Shown here: positions 47,208 through 56,246 of the stretch, in pieces
Numbering within the stretch: position 1 is the stretch's first letter
Layout of the letters: every line of letters starts with the position of its first letter
DNA from: Malaciobacter pacificus
GTDB lineage: Bacteria > Campylobacterota > Campylobacteria > Campylobacterales > Arcobacteraceae
DNA length: 64,000 bases
Assembly (NCBI RefSeq): GCF_004214795.1
Contig: NZ_CP035928.1
Location: 310,001-374,000 of the forward strand
Direction of reading: 5' to 3'
Translations under genes and position numbers: made by a program
The notes under the pieces: generated by a model
The model's database searches: none
What the model was told of the DNA's origin: nothing
The model's input: only the letters and a program-made list of their open reading frames with translations

Positions 47208-48077
47208 TTATTCAACAGTCTTTGCAATTGGTGCCTGGTATTTAACTCCATATTTTTCAAAGATTTTAGCTATATTGCCATTTTCATACTCTTCATGAAG
47301 TAAACCATCTATGTGGTAACTTAATGGTCTAAATTCACTATCTACTGCAACTGCTAAATCCCATTTAGATTTAACTTGAGGAATACTATCACTCATGAAG
47401 TATTTATCTTGATTGTTGTTGTAATCTAAATAGTATTCAAGTTGTGATTTTAATCCTGCAATTGCATCAATTTTTCCTGATAAAAAATCTTTTACTGCAT
47501 CTTCATACTTAAAGTAATGCTTAACATTCTCCCTTATTAAACCTCTCGCAAATGCAGATAAATGTAAATCAGGTAATGCATCAAGTTCTACTCCAATTGT
47601 ATGATAGGCAAATATAGCCAAGTTTTTAAACTCTGGTATTACTTTTTTATGAGTTGCAATAACCCATCTTTCACTTTGGTAAGGTCCTCTAATTGAGACT
47701 CTTTCATTGATTAATTCACCAGTATAATCATCTGTTAGTCTTAAATAGTCATAATCATAAGGAACTCTAAACATTACATCAGCTTTATTCCTATGTATAA
47801 GGTTACCTTTCCAAAGTGTATTTCTTAAGTCATCTGATAGTGTTTCATCTGTACCTGTTTGATAAAATACAGGTTTTACATCAAGTGAAGCTGCAAGTTT
47901 TTTACCTAAATCTACATCGATTCCAGTTAACTTTCCATCTTTAATAAATGAATAAGGAGGAAAGTTTTCATAAACTGCTATTACCATTTCTCCACTTTTT
48001 TGAATATCTTCTATACTTCTTGCGTGAGCAAAAAGAGTAAGTAAGATTAATAAAATCGATGACTTAAGAATTTTCAT
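47208..48077 (-). CDS. Quinoprotein dehydrogenase-associated solute-binding protein (MxaJ/XoxJ-like)
   Basis: The 289-residue exported protein is a family 3 solute-binding fold (signal peptide 1-19, SGEMVIAVYENFPPYSFIKDGKLTGIDVDLGKKLA). Single-copy proteins of this type next to PQQ alcohol dehydrogenases are MxaJ, XoxJ or PedG-like and are thought to help activate or mature the dehydrogenase rather than transport a solute. No permease belongs to it. It is second in the leftward operon after the cytochrome gene. Confidence 0.82.
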   Translation of the reverse strand: MKILKSSILLILLTLFAHARSIEDIQKSGEMVIAVYENFPPYSFIKDGKLTGIDVDLGKKLAASLDVKPVFYQTGTDETLSDDLRNTLWKGNLIHRNKADVMFRVPYDYDYLRLTDDYTGELINERVSIRGPYQSERWVIATHKKVIPEFKNLAIFAYHTIGVELDALPDLHLSAFARGLIRENVKHYFKYEDAVKDFLSGKIDAIAGLKSQLEYYLDYNNNQDKYFMSDSIPQVKSKWDLAVAVDSEFRPLSYHIDGLLHEEYENGNIAKIFEKYGVKYQAPIAKTVE

Positions 48078-48100
48078 TTTTTACTTCTTTTTTAATTAAA

Positions 48101-48532
48101 TTATTCTGGTTGAGGTAAAGATAAAACGTAAGTTCTAATTGCCCACATAGCTTCTTGTGGTAAGATACCTTTAAATGGTGGCATGTAAACATTACCATTT
48201 CTAACTGCACCATTCATAAATCTCTCAATAAACCACTCATCACCATCAAATCCAGCTTCTAAATATCTTAAATCAGGAGCAACTCCACCAGAAATTGCAT
48301 CTAATCCATGACATCTAGCACAGTTTTCAGAATATTGGATTTTTCCAAACTCAACTACTTTTTTATCATCAGTTTTGTATGGATTCTCTTCCAGCATCTC
48401 TTCACCTAATAATGGAATTCCAGCTTTTTTGATTACTTCAACATCAATTGCTTGTGGAGTTACACTACCATGTCCAAATGCACATACTGCAGAAAATAGT
48501 GCAGCTAATCCAATTTTTTGAATTTTATTCAT
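48101..48532 (-). CDS. pedF: PedF-like cytochrome c, electron acceptor of a PQQ dehydrogenase
   Basis: The 143-residue protein has a signal peptide (AALFSAVCAFGHG), one haem motif CARCH within YSENCARCHGLDAISG, and methionines in MNGAVRNGNVYMPPFKG, one of which is the likely sixth ligand. It resembles the cytochrome c-550 PedF/ExaB that takes electrons from PQQ ethanol dehydrogenases and passes them to the oxidase. I start at the ATG at 48532 with AAGGAC upstream; a longer frame would add 15 residues without a signal peptide. First gene of the leftward operon. Confidence 0.85.
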   Translation of the reverse strand: MNKIQKIGLAALFSAVCAFGHGSVTPQAIDVEVIKKAGIPLLGEEMLEENPYKTDDKKVVEFGKIQYSENCARCHGLDAISGGVAPDLRYLEAGFDGDEWFIERFMNGAVRNGNVYMPPFKGILPQEAMWAIRTYVLSLPQPE

Positions 48533-48566
48533 AATTTTCGTCCTTTTTTTTGTTTTGAATATTGAA

Positions 48567-48599
48567 ATTATAGACAAATTTTATAGCTTGATTATAGCG
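48567..48599 (-). promoter_or_regulatory. PQQ-island promoter, site 1 (for the pedF operon)
   Basis: On the minus strand the site GCTATAATCAAGCTATA (48582-48598) is followed by 9 bases and TATAAT (48567-48572). It fits the GCTAAA-N5-GCTATA repeat shared by seven promoters of the island, with one mismatch in the first half. Confidence 0.75.
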
Positions 48600-48618
48600 A
48601 TTAAAAAGAATTCTAAAA

Positions 48619-48651
48619 TGCTAAACTCATGCTATAAAAATCCTATACAAT
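48619..48651 (+). promoter_or_regulatory. PQQ-island promoter, site 2 (for the TauA-like operon)
   Basis: TGCTAAACTCATGCTATA (48619-48636), 9 bases, TACAAT (48646-48651). The ATG follows 28 bases after the -10. Sites 1 and 2 share one divergent intergenic region, one per direction. Confidence 0.8.
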
Positions 48652-48678
48652 TTTATAAAAATAATTTAAGGATTCCCT

Positions 48679-49635
48679 ATGAACAAGTTTTTATTTACAA
48701 TGTTAATACTAACAATAAATTTATTTGGATTAGATAAAATAAAAGTTGGTGTATTAGCATTTGGTACTGTTAATTGGGAGTTAGATGTAATTAAAACTAA
48801 TGGTTTAGATAAGAAGTATAATTTTGATTTAGAAGTAGTAAAACTTGCTTCTAAAAATGCTACATCTATAGCATTCCAATCTAAAAGTGTAGATGTTTTT
48901 GTAACTGATTGGATCTGGGTAAATACCCAAAGAGAAAGAGGTAATGACTTTACATATTACCCTTACTCTAAAGCAAATGGAACACTATATGTTCCAATTG
49001 ATAGTAAAGCAAAAACACTTTTAGATTTATCAGGTAAAAATATAGGTGTTGCAGGTGGTCCTGTAGATAAAACATGGTTACTTCTTAGAGCATATAGTAA
49101 ACTTAAATATAATAAAGACTTAATTGATATAGTAAAACCTACATTTGCAGCACCACCTATTTTGATGAAAAAAGTGCTAGATGGTTCTTTAGATGGAGCT
49201 ATAAATTTTTGGCATTTTAATGCAAAACTAAAGGCAAAAGGTGCAAAAGAGTTCATTGATATTTCTAATGTATTTGAAGAATTAGGTGTACATAGTAGTA
49301 TTCCAATGATTGGATGGACATTTAGAGTTGAAGATATACAAAAAAATGAAAAACTATATAAATCTTTTATTTTAGCTACACATGAGGCTAAAGAATTACT
49401 ACTTTCAAGTAATAAGGAGTGGGAGAGACTAAAGCCACTAATGAATGTTAAAGATGAAAAAACTTTTGAAGCATTAAAAGAAGGGTATAAATTAGGTATA
49501 GTAAAAGAGTTAAATGAAAAATCAAAAAAAGATTTATCAAAAGTTTTTAATATATTACTAAAAGAAGGTGGGGAGAGACTTATGGGGTCGAGTAAATATT
49601 TACAAGATGAAACTTTTTGGAATTTTAAAAAATAG
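48679..49635 (+). CDS. TauA/SsuA-like ABC transporter substrate-binding protein
   Basis: The 318-residue protein has a short signal peptide (residues 1-17) and a NitT/TauT-type binding fold (GVLAFGTVNWELDVIK, VDVFVTDWIWV, GKNIGVAGGPVDKTWLLLRAY). It feeds the permease and ATPase encoded just downstream. Genes like this occur beside PQQ dehydrogenases in other bacteria, but the substrate is unknown; both an organic substrate and a metal or cofactor are possible. The operon is led by a PQQ-island promoter, which ties it to alcohol oxidation. Confidence 0.85.
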   Translation: MNKFLFTMLILTINLFGLDKIKVGVLAFGTVNWELDVIKTNGLDKKYNFDLEVVKLASKNATSIAFQSKSVDVFVTDWIWVNTQRERGNDFTYYPYSKANGTLYVPIDSKAKTLLDLSGKNIGVAGGPVDKTWLLLRAYSKLKYNKDLIDIVKPTFAAPPILMKKVLDGSLDGAINFWHFNAKLKAKGAKEFIDISNVFEELGVHSSIPMIGWTFRVEDIQKNEKLYKSFILATHEAKELLLSSNKEWERLKPLMNVKDEKTFEALKEGYKLGIVKELNEKSKKDLSKVFNILLKEGGERLMGSSKYLQDETFWNFKK

Positions 49636-49647
49636 ATAGGTTGTAAT

Positions 49648-50379
49648 TTGAATCAAACAAAAGTTGTATCGATTATTTTATTTATAATTATTTGGCAAGC
49701 CATATCTATATTTGTAAACTCTTCTGTCTTTCCAAGTGTTGTTGATATAGTTGGTGATTTAATGAAACATTTAGGTGATGGGGATTTACTCTTTCATCTA
49801 GGAGTTACCCTAAAAAGAGTTTTTATAGCTTTTAGTATTGCTATGATTATAGGAATATTTATAGGAATTCTTATGGGAGTTTCAAGAAAAATAGATGATT
49901 TGTTTGATTTTCTATTAGTTCTTGGTTTAAACATTCCAGCTTTAGTTACTATTGTTGTTTGTTATATTTGGTTTGGATTAACTGATTTTGCAGCACTATT
50001 GGCAGTTATTATAAATAAAGTTCCTATTATTGTTGTAAATGTTAGAGAGGGTACAAAAGCAATAGAAAGAAAGTATTTAAATCTTGCAAAAGTTTATAAT
50101 GTATCTAAAAAAGAGACTTTTTTTAAAGTTTTTTTACCACAAATTTACCCATATATTATGGCTTCAACAAGATTATCTTTATCTTTAATTTGGAAGATAG
50201 TATTAGTAGTAGAACTATTAGGAAGAAGTGATGGGATAGGGTTTAAAATATCAATGTTTTTCCAATATTTTAACATTACATCAATTTTAGCATATTCACT
50301 AGCTTTTGTTATAGTAATTTTATTGATTGAAAATTATATTTTAAAACCAATTGAGAATAAAATAAGTGCATGGAAATAG
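49648..50379 (+). CDS. TauC/SsuC-like ABC transporter permease
   Basis: The 243-residue protein has six membrane helices and the conserved EAA loop (YLNLAKVYNVSKKETFFKVFLPQIYPYIMA) that contacts the ATPase. It starts at a TTG, 12 bases after the binding-protein gene. It overlaps nothing but the ATPase start follows within 2 bases, so the three genes form one transporter operon. Confidence 0.88.
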   Translation: MNQTKVVSIILFIIIWQAISIFVNSSVFPSVVDIVGDLMKHLGDGDLLFHLGVTLKRVFIAFSIAMIIGIFIGILMGVSRKIDDLFDFLLVLGLNIPALVTIVVCYIWFGLTDFAALLAVIINKVPIIVVNVREGTKAIERKYLNLAKVYNVSKKETFFKVFLPQIYPYIMASTRLSLSLIWKIVLVVELLGRSDGIGFKISMFFQYFNITSILAYSLAFVIVILLIENYILKPIENKISAWK

Positions 50380-50380
50380 A

Positions 50381-51079
50381 ATGATAGATATAAAAATTAA
50401 CTCAAAATATTTTGAGAAAAAAGAGATATTAAAAGATATAAATTTAAATATTGAACAAAAAGAGTTTATATCTATTTTAGGTCCATCTGGATGTGGCAAA
50501 AGTACTTTTTTAAATATTTTAAGTGGATTAGATAATGATTATGATGGAAAAATTAATTTATCAACAAATAATGTTTCATTTATGTTTCAAGACCACAGGT
50601 TACTTCCTTGGCTAACTGTAAAAGAAAATTTATTACTAGTTTCAAAAAATAAAGATATAAATGAAATAATAGAGCTTCTAAAGCTTATAGATTTAAATGA
50701 AGTTTTAGATTTTTATCCTAAAGCCTTATCTGGAGGTATGAAAAGAAGAGTTGCATTAATTAGAGCATTTATTAATCAACCAGATGTAATTTTTTTAGAT
50801 GAGCCTTTTACTTCTTTAGATTTTCCAACTGCACAAGATTTAAAAAAAGAGTTTTTAAATTTATGTCAAAAATTTAATCCAACAGTTATATTAGTTACCC
50901 ATGATATTAGTGAAGCAATACTTTTTTCTAATAGAATTTTATTTTTATCTAAAAACCCAGCAAGTTTGATTTTAGAGTATCAAAATCCAAATGAACAAAG
51001 TTTTGATATTAAAAAAATAGATGAAATTAAAAATCAATTATTTGATTTATATCCAAATATATTAAAAGGAGAAATATAA
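50381..51079 (+). CDS. TauB/SsuB-like ABC transporter ATP-binding protein
   Basis: The 232-residue ATPase has Walker A GPSGCGKST near 34-42, Q-loop FMFQDHRLLPW, signature LSGGMKRR, Walker B VIFLDEPFTSLD and switch VTHDISE. I start at the ATG at 50381, preceded by GGAAAT; an in-frame GTG at 50366 lies inside the permease gene. It shares one base with the following DUF411-like gene. Confidence 0.9.
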   Translation: MIDIKINSKYFEKKEILKDINLNIEQKEFISILGPSGCGKSTFLNILSGLDNDYDGKINLSTNNVSFMFQDHRLLPWLTVKENLLLVSKNKDINEIIELLKLIDLNEVLDFYPKALSGGMKRRVALIRAFINQPDVIFLDEPFTSLDFPTAQDLKKEFLNLCQKFNPTVILVTHDISEAILFSNRILFLSKNPASLILEYQNPNEQSFDIKKIDEIKNQLFDLYPNILKGEI

Positions 51080-51483
51080 TGAAAAAAATAATATTGAGTT
51101 TTCTAGTATTCTTTTCTACATCATTATTTGCAAATGAGAATAAAATGCAAGTATTTAAACCTTTGACAAGTACTTGTCCTGCTTCTTGGTATGAGGAGAT
51201 GAAGAATATTACAAAAGATGTTGAAGTAATTACTTTAAGAGATGTAAAAGCAATAAAAAGAGATGTTGGAGTACCCTATGAACTTCAATCTTGTAATACA
51301 TCTTTTTTAAATGATTTTGTATTTGAAGGGAATGTACCTCTTGCTGCTATAAAGGATTATTTAGCAAATCCTGTAAAAAATAGTATAGGATTAGCTTTAC
51401 CTGCTTACGAAAATGATAAAGATAGAAAAAAAGTGTTTGTTATATTTGAAGATAAAACTTATGAAGAGTTTGGAATGTATTGA
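51079..51483 (+). CDS. DUF411-like exported protein lacking the metal-binding cysteine pair
   Basis: The 134-residue protein has a signal peptide (1-18) and the core of the DUF411 family: RDVKAIKRDVGVPYELQSCNTSFLNDFVFEGNVPLAAIKDYL. DUF411 proteins usually begin their mature part with a CGCC-type motif thought to bind copper; here the equivalent is CPASW, with one cysteine only. So the fold is kept but the metal site looks changed. It overlaps the ATPase stop by one base, as the fourth gene of this operon. Confidence 0.75.
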   Translation: MKKIILSFLVFFSTSLFANENKMQVFKPLTSTCPASWYEEMKNITKDVEVITLRDVKAIKRDVGVPYELQSCNTSFLNDFVFEGNVPLAAIKDYLANPVKNSIGLALPAYENDKDRKKVFVIFEDKTYEEFGMY

Positions 51484-51583
51484 TTATATGTTTTAAAAAT
51501 AATCTAAATAACCTTTATAAATAGCAATTCAGTTCAAATATATTATACTTCATATATTTATTATTTTATTAAAGGCTGCCTCT

Positions 51584-54091
51584 ATGAAGAAAAAATTATC
51601 AATCAGATTCAAATTAATTACTATAGTTGTAAGTGGATTAATTCTTCTAGGGTCATTAATATCCTATATCTCTATTAATATGTCCATGACATCACTTGAA
51701 AAATCTGAAATGGATAAATTAAAAGCTGTAAAAACTACTAAAAAAAATGAAGTACAGACATATTTTAATACTTTAGAATCTTTACTTTTATCTCTTGCTC
51801 AAAGTAAAACTACAAAAGATGCTTTTTTAGATTTTTATGAGGGGTTTCATAATTTAGAAAATGAGGTTGATTTAGGAATTGATTTTATTGAAGAGCAAAT
51901 TATCGTTGATTTTCAAAAAAACTATTTAGATTTAGTTAATTACAATGTTCCAAATAGTGATCAAAGAAAAGATATAAATATCTATTTACCTGTAAATAAC
52001 AACTCTTTAATTGCACAGTATATTTTTATTACAGATAATAAAGAGAAATTAGGTGAAAAGAATAATTTGATTTATAATGAAAAATATAAATCAAAATATA
52101 TGGATGCCCATAAACTATACCACAGTACATTCAATGAGTTTTTAATACATTATAGTCTATATGATATTTTTATGGTTGATTTAAAAGGTAACTTAATCTA
52201 TACAGATTTCAAAGAAAAAGATTTTGCTACTAATTTAATTAATGGTGTGTATTCAAAAACTGGTTTAGGAAAAGCATATAAAAAGGCTTTAGATCTTGAT
52301 AAAAACCAAATAGCCTTTGAAGACTTTGCTCCTTATGAACCTAGTTATAACTCAGCTGCTTCATTTATCTCTACACCAATTTTTATTGATGGGAAAAAAC
52401 AGGGTGTTTTAATTTTCCAAATGCCAGTTGATAAAATAAATGAAATCATGAATTTCAATGGTCAATATGAAGAGGCAGGTTTTGGACAAAGTGGTGAAGC
52501 ATATTTAATTGGTAGTGATTATAAAATGAGAAATGATTCTAGATTTGTAAAAGATTTAGATGATGAAATAGTTAAAGAGCTAAATTCAACAATTGGTGTA
52601 TGGGAAGTAAAAACAGACACAACCATAGCAGGTTTCGAAAAAAATCAAGAAAAAGGTTCATGGATTATTGATGATTATAGGGGAGTGTCTGTTTTAAGTG
52701 TATTTGAAAAAATAGATATTTTCCACGGTACACAGTGGCTTTTAGTGGCAGAAATTGATGAAGATGAAGCTTTAAAATCAGCCTATGAATTGAGAAACTT
52801 TGTATTAATTGTTTCTATAATTTGTATTATTGTTTTCTTATTACTTTTAATAGTTTCCATTAGTAAATTAATTATTAATCCAATTGAGAATTTAAAGAGA
52901 GGTTTAGACTCATTTTTTGCATATTTAAATCATAAAACTGATAATGTCAAAGAGCTTGAAATTATCTATGAAGATGAAATTGGACAGATGTCTAGGGTTA
53001 TTAATGAAAATATAAATTTAACAAAAAAAGCTATTGAAGAGGATAGAAAATTAATTGATGAAACTATTGCTGTTCTTAGTGAGTTTGGACAAGGCGATTT
53101 ATGTCAAAGAATAAATCTAAATGTCTCAAATCCAGCTTTATTACAACTAAAAGATGTTTTAAATAACATGGCAAATAATTTAGAAGAAAATATTGATAAA
53201 GTACTAGATATTTTAGAAAAATATTCTAACTATAATTATCTTGATAAAGTTGATAACAAAGGTTTAAAAGAGGACTTACTTAAATTAGCTAATGGTGTGA
53301 ATAATTTAGGAAATTCAATTACAAATATGTTGATTAAGAATAAAGAAAATGGATTAACCATTGATGAAACATCAGAAATTTTATTAAATAATGTTGATGA
53401 ATTAAATAGAAGTTCAAATAATGCAGCGGCTTCCCTTGAAGAGACATCTAGTGCAATTGAACAAATAACATCAAATATTAGAAGTAATTCTGAAAATATT
53501 TATGAAATGACTCAATACTCACAAAAAGTAAATGAATCATCTTCAAGTGGGCAAGTTTTAGCAAATGAAACAAATACAGCTATGGATGAAATAAATAGTA
53601 AAGTACATGCAATTAATGAAGCCATTGAAGTAATTGATCAAATAGCATTTCAAACAAATATTTTATCTCTAAATGCAGCAGTTGAAGCTGCAACAGCAGG
53701 TGAAGCTGGGAAAGGTTTTGCTGTAGTTGCCCAAGAGGTTCGAAATCTAGCTAATAGAAGTGCTGAAGCTGCAAAAGAGATAAAAGATTTAGTTGAGGAT
53801 GCTACATCTAAAGCTAATGAAGGCAAAGGTATTGCTTCTAAAATGATTGAAGGGTATAAAGAGTTAAATTCAAATATCGAACAAACTTTAGATTTAATCT
53901 CTAATGTTGAAAAAGCAAGTAAAGAACAACTTTTAGGAATAGAGCAAATTAATAGCACTGTTTCACAGCTTGACCAACAAACTCAAAAAAATGCACAAAT
54001 TGCATCTCAAACAAGAGATATTGCCTCAACTTCAAATACTATGGCAAAACAGATATTAAAAGATGTAGATGAGAAAAAATTTAAGCAATAA
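51584..54091 (+). CDS. Methyl-accepting chemotaxis protein with large Cache sensor
   Basis: The 835-residue receptor has a membrane helix at 13-30, a large periplasmic sensor of about 360 residues (two-lobed Cache type, with [21 protein letters not shown] near its end), a second helix at about 402-425, HAMP, and the signalling domain with the conserved tip [19 protein letters not shown]. It sits within the PQQ island between a transporter operon and the HxlR/YhdH pair, without its own PQQ box. It may steer the cell to the substrate oxidised there; the ligand is unknown. Confidence 0.9.
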   Translation: MKKKLSIRFKLITIVVSGLILLGSLISYISINMSMTSLEKSEMDKLKAVKTTKKNEVQTYFNTLESLLLSLAQSKTTKDAFLDFYEGFHNLENEVDLGIDFIEEQIIVDFQKNYLDLVNYNVPNSDQRKDINIYLPVNNNSLIAQYIFITDNKEKLGEKNNLIYNEKYKSKYMDAHKLYHSTFNEFLIHYSLYDIFMVDLKGNLIYTDFKEKDFATNLINGVYSKTGLGKAYKKALDLDKNQIAFEDFAPYEPSYNSAASFISTPIFIDGKKQGVLIFQMPVDKINEIMNFNGQYEEAGFGQSGEAYLIGSDYKMRNDSRFVKDLDDEIVKELNSTIGVWEVKTDTTIAGFEKNQEKGSWIIDDYRGVSVLSVFEKIDIFHGTQWLLVAEIDEDEALKSAYELRNFVLIVSIICIIVFLLLLIVSISKLIINPIENLKRGLDSFFAYLNHKTDNVKELEIIYEDEIGQMSRVINENINLTKKAIEEDRKLIDETIAVLSEFGQGDLCQRINLNVSNPALLQLKDVLNNMANNLEENIDKVLDILEKYSNYNYLDKVDNKGLKEDLLKLANGVNNLGNSITNMLIKNKENGLTIDETSEILLNNVDELNRSSNNAAASLEETSSAIEQITSNIRSNSENIYEMTQYSQKVNESSSSGQVLANETNTAMDEINSKVHAINEAIEVIDQIAFQTNILSLNAAVEAATAGEAGKGFAVVAQEVRNLANRSAEAAKEIKDLVEDATSKANEGKGIASKMIEGYKELNSNIEQTLDLISNVEKASKEQLLGIEQINSTVSQLDQQTQKNAQIASQTRDIASTSNTMAKQILKDVDEKKFKQ

Positions 54092-54122
54092 AAAAATATA
54101 GAAATCTATTTTCTATATTTTT
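54092..54122. terminator. Bidirectional terminator between MCP and hxlR genes
   Basis: AAAAATATAGAAA and TTTCTATATTTTT (13-bp stem, 5-base loop) lie between the convergent genes and overlap the last codons of the HxlR gene. Confidence 0.75.
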
Positions 54123-54450
54123 CTTTATGAATCTCACCCCATAAATACAACTGTTTTAATATAGGTTTTAAAGTTTCACCATAAGGTGTGAGTGAGTATT
54201 CTACTTTAGGTGGAACTACTGGATAAACTTCTCTATTTATTATTCCATCTTCTTCAAGTTCTCTTAACTTTTGAATTAGCATCTTTTGTGTAGTTCTAGG
54301 TAATAGTTTTTGTAGCTCACTAAATCTTTTTGTTTCGCTTCTTAAATACCATAAAATTAATATTTTCCACTTACCTGCTAATACATCAAGTGCAGTTTCA
54401 ACTGGACATTTCTCATAATCTTCAATATTTTTATCAATTTTTTTAGTCAT
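54106..54450 (-). CDS. HxlR-family transcriptional regulator
   Basis: The 114-residue winged-helix protein has the family core [51 protein letters not shown] and [12 protein letters not shown]. The cysteine in the CPVE motif is the redox- or electrophile-sensing residue of relatives such as YodB and HypR. It is divergent from the YhdH gene, with an operator-like palindrome between them, which suggests it controls that gene in response to reactive aldehydes or quinones. Confidence 0.88.
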   Translation of the reverse strand: MTKKIDKNIEDYEKCPVETALDVLAGKWKILILWYLRSETKRFSELQKLLPRTTQKMLIQKLRELEEDGIINREVYPVVPPKVEYSLTPYGETLKPILKQLYLWGEIHKEKYRK

Positions 54451-54487
54451 TAAAGTGCCTTTAAATCACAATAGTATCTTTTTAGAT

Positions 54488-54512
54488 AGTACATTTCTTT
54501 TTAGTATGTACT
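54488..54512. promoter_or_regulatory. Candidate HxlR operator
   Basis: AGTACAT and ATGTACT form a 7-bp palindrome with an 11-base spacer in the divergent hxlR-yhdH region. HxlR-type regulators bind such AGTAC / GTACT palindromes in their target promoters. Confidence 0.5.
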
Positions 54513-54579
54513 TGTTTGATTAGTATATTTTAGCTAAAGTTACACTATAAAGTAAATATATTTAAAAAAAGGAATTAAT

Positions 54580-55554
54580 ATGAAAGCATTTATTGTAGAA
54601 AAAATTGAAGATAAAAAATTTGAATCATCATTAAAAGAGATTGATACTCCAAAGATAGAAAAGGATGAAGTTTTAATAAAAGCAACTTATTCATCATTAA
54701 ATTATAAAGATGCATTAAGTTCTGTTGGAAATCCAGGTGTTACAAGAGTATTCCCACATGTTACTGGTATTGATGTTGCAGGTGTTATTGAGCAATCTAA
54801 TAGTGAAAACTTTAAAGTTGGACAAGAGGTATTAGTAACTGGATATGATTTAGGTATGAATACAAATGGTGGTCATAGTGAATATGTGAAAGTTCCAGCT
54901 TCTTGGGTAGTACCAAAACCAGAAAATATAACAGATAAAGAGATAATGACTTATGGAACAGCTGGATTAACAGCAGCATTAAGTGTAAATGAGTTATTAA
55001 ACAATGGCATTAAAAGTGGAAAAGTATTAGTAACAGGAGCAACTGGTGGTGTTGGAAGTATTGCTGTTTCTATTTTAAGTAAATTAGGCTTTGAAGTTGT
55101 GGCAATTTCTGGAAAAGAAGAGAAGATTGAGTTCTTAAAAGCTTTAGGTGCAAGTGAAGTAATTTTAAGAAAAGATTTTGATGTTGAAAATAAAAGACCA
55201 ATGGGAAGTGAAAAGTATGATGGAGTTATTGATACTGTTGGTGGAAATATTTTAGCAGAAGCTTTAAAAGTTATAAAATACGATGGAGTTGCTACTTGTT
55301 GTGGTTTAACATCATCATTTGAGTTAAATACAAATGTATTCCCATTTATTTTAAGGGGAGTTAGATTAATTGGTATTGATTCAGTTGAATGTAAAATAGA
55401 GAAAAAAATAGCTGCTTGGGTAAAAATAGCTGATGAGTTTAAAATTGATACTTTAGATGATTTAACAAATGAAATAACATTAGAAGAGGTAAAAGAGGCT
55501 TATGAAGCCCTATTAGCTGGAAAAGCAGTTGGTAGATATTTAGTTAAAATTTGA
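54580..55554 (+). CDS. YhdH/AcuI-type NADPH-dependent reductase (MDR family)
   Basis: The 324-residue zinc-less medium-chain reductase shows TYSSLNYKDALSSVGNPGVTRVFPHVTGIDVAG, the nucleotide motif VTGATGGVGSIAVSILSKLGF and FILRGVRLIGIDSV, the signature set of YhdH/AcuI. Such enzymes reduce acrylyl-CoA or other alpha,beta-unsaturated carbonyls and help detoxify reactive compounds. It is divergent from an HxlR regulator that probably controls it. In the PQQ island a role against reactive aldehydes is plausible but not shown. Confidence 0.88.
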   Translation: MKAFIVEKIEDKKFESSLKEIDTPKIEKDEVLIKATYSSLNYKDALSSVGNPGVTRVFPHVTGIDVAGVIEQSNSENFKVGQEVLVTGYDLGMNTNGGHSEYVKVPASWVVPKPENITDKEIMTYGTAGLTAALSVNELLNNGIKSGKVLVTGATGGVGSIAVSILSKLGFEVVAISGKEEKIEFLKALGASEVILRKDFDVENKRPMGSEKYDGVIDTVGGNILAEALKVIKYDGVATCCGLTSSFELNTNVFPFILRGVRLIGIDSVECKIEKKIAAWVKIADEFKIDTLDDLTNEITLEEVKEAYEALLAGKAVGRYLVKI

Positions 55555-55582
55555 GTTTAGGAGTAAAACCCTAGCTCAAACT
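55550..55582 (+). terminator. Hairpin after the YhdH gene
   Basis: TTTGAG/CTCAAA with inner TAGG/CCTA pairs form an interrupted stem around the stop codon region. There is no long T-run. Confidence 0.4.
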
Positions 55583-55676
55583 AGTAAAAATAGTATAAAA
55601 AAGGTAAAATTAAGTTTTTATTAAGTTCTATATGTTATGCTTAAAAGTAATAAAATATTACTAAAAGGATTAAATT

Positions 55677-55796
55677 ATGAATGTAAATACTTATGATGCA
55701 TATTATAATAATAAAGTTTCATCTGAAGATATAAAAGGTATGTTTAAAATAGAGTTGGGGATTATTGTAGCTTTAACTATTCTTATTTTAATTTAA
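55677..55796 (+). CDS. Small 39-residue single-span membrane protein
   Basis: AAAAGGA lies 6 bases before an ATG that opens a 39-codon frame. The product has a polar N-terminus rich in N and Y (residues 1-20) and a C-terminal hydrophobic segment GIIVALTILILI (28-39) that would span the membrane. The frame ends 9 bases inside the convergent DUF302 gene. I do not recognise a family, and it may be a chance frame, but the ribosome-binding site and clean hydrophobic tail support it. Confidence 0.45.
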   Translation: MNVNTYDAYYNNKVSSEDIKGMFKIELGIIVALTILILI

Positions 55797-56246
55797 GCTA
55801 TCCAGTAAAATCTTTTTTAATTTCATATTTATATCATCAGCAATTTTATCATTGTTTCTTAGTTTATGATACTTTCTAAAAGAAATATATCTATGATTTT
55901 TATCAGAATAAACTGAAATGTTTAGTGGGCAATAAGTTATATTCTCAATATTTTCTTCATGCATTTGTAGTGTGAAACTACTTTTGCATATTAAAATATT
56001 TTTACCTTTGTTTAGCACTGCTTGTTTATCTAAATATTCAGCAATTTCTTTAGTAGATTTTGCTAAATCAAGTTCATGTACAACAACAAAACTATTGAAT
56101 TCAATTTCTGATTTTAAATCTACATATAATTGTTCAAATGATGTATCATCTATTTTTATAGTGTATATATAATCATTTTCAATTATCTCATATTTTGCAA
56201 AAGCAAAACTAGTAAATATTAAAAGTGAAGAAATGAATTTTTTCAT
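55788..56246 (-). CDS. DUF302 family exported protein
   Basis: The 152-residue protein has a signal peptide (1-17) and the DUF302 core with VVHELDLAKSTKEIAEYL and ILICKSSFTLQM. DUF302 proteins of unknown role occur next to PQQ dehydrogenase transporters and in sulfur-metabolism loci. It is second in a leftward operon; it overlaps the preceding ABC binding protein gene by 4 bases. Confidence 0.78.
   Translation of the reverse strand: MKKFISSLLIFTSFAFAKYEIIENDYIYTIKIDDTSFEQLYVDLKSEIEFNSFVVVHELDLAKSTKEIAEYLDKQAVLNKGKNILICKSSFTLQMHEENIENITYCPLNISVYSDKNHRYISFRKYHKLRNNDKIADDINMKLKKILLDSLN

Noticed and set aside
54533-54564. GCTAAA-GTTAC-ACTATA followed by 9 bases and TATTTA before the YhdH gene, like the PQQ-island promoter
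   Set aside because: The second half-site and the -10 are poor, and the -10 would lie only 15 bases from the ATG, leaving no room for the ribosome-binding site in a leader.
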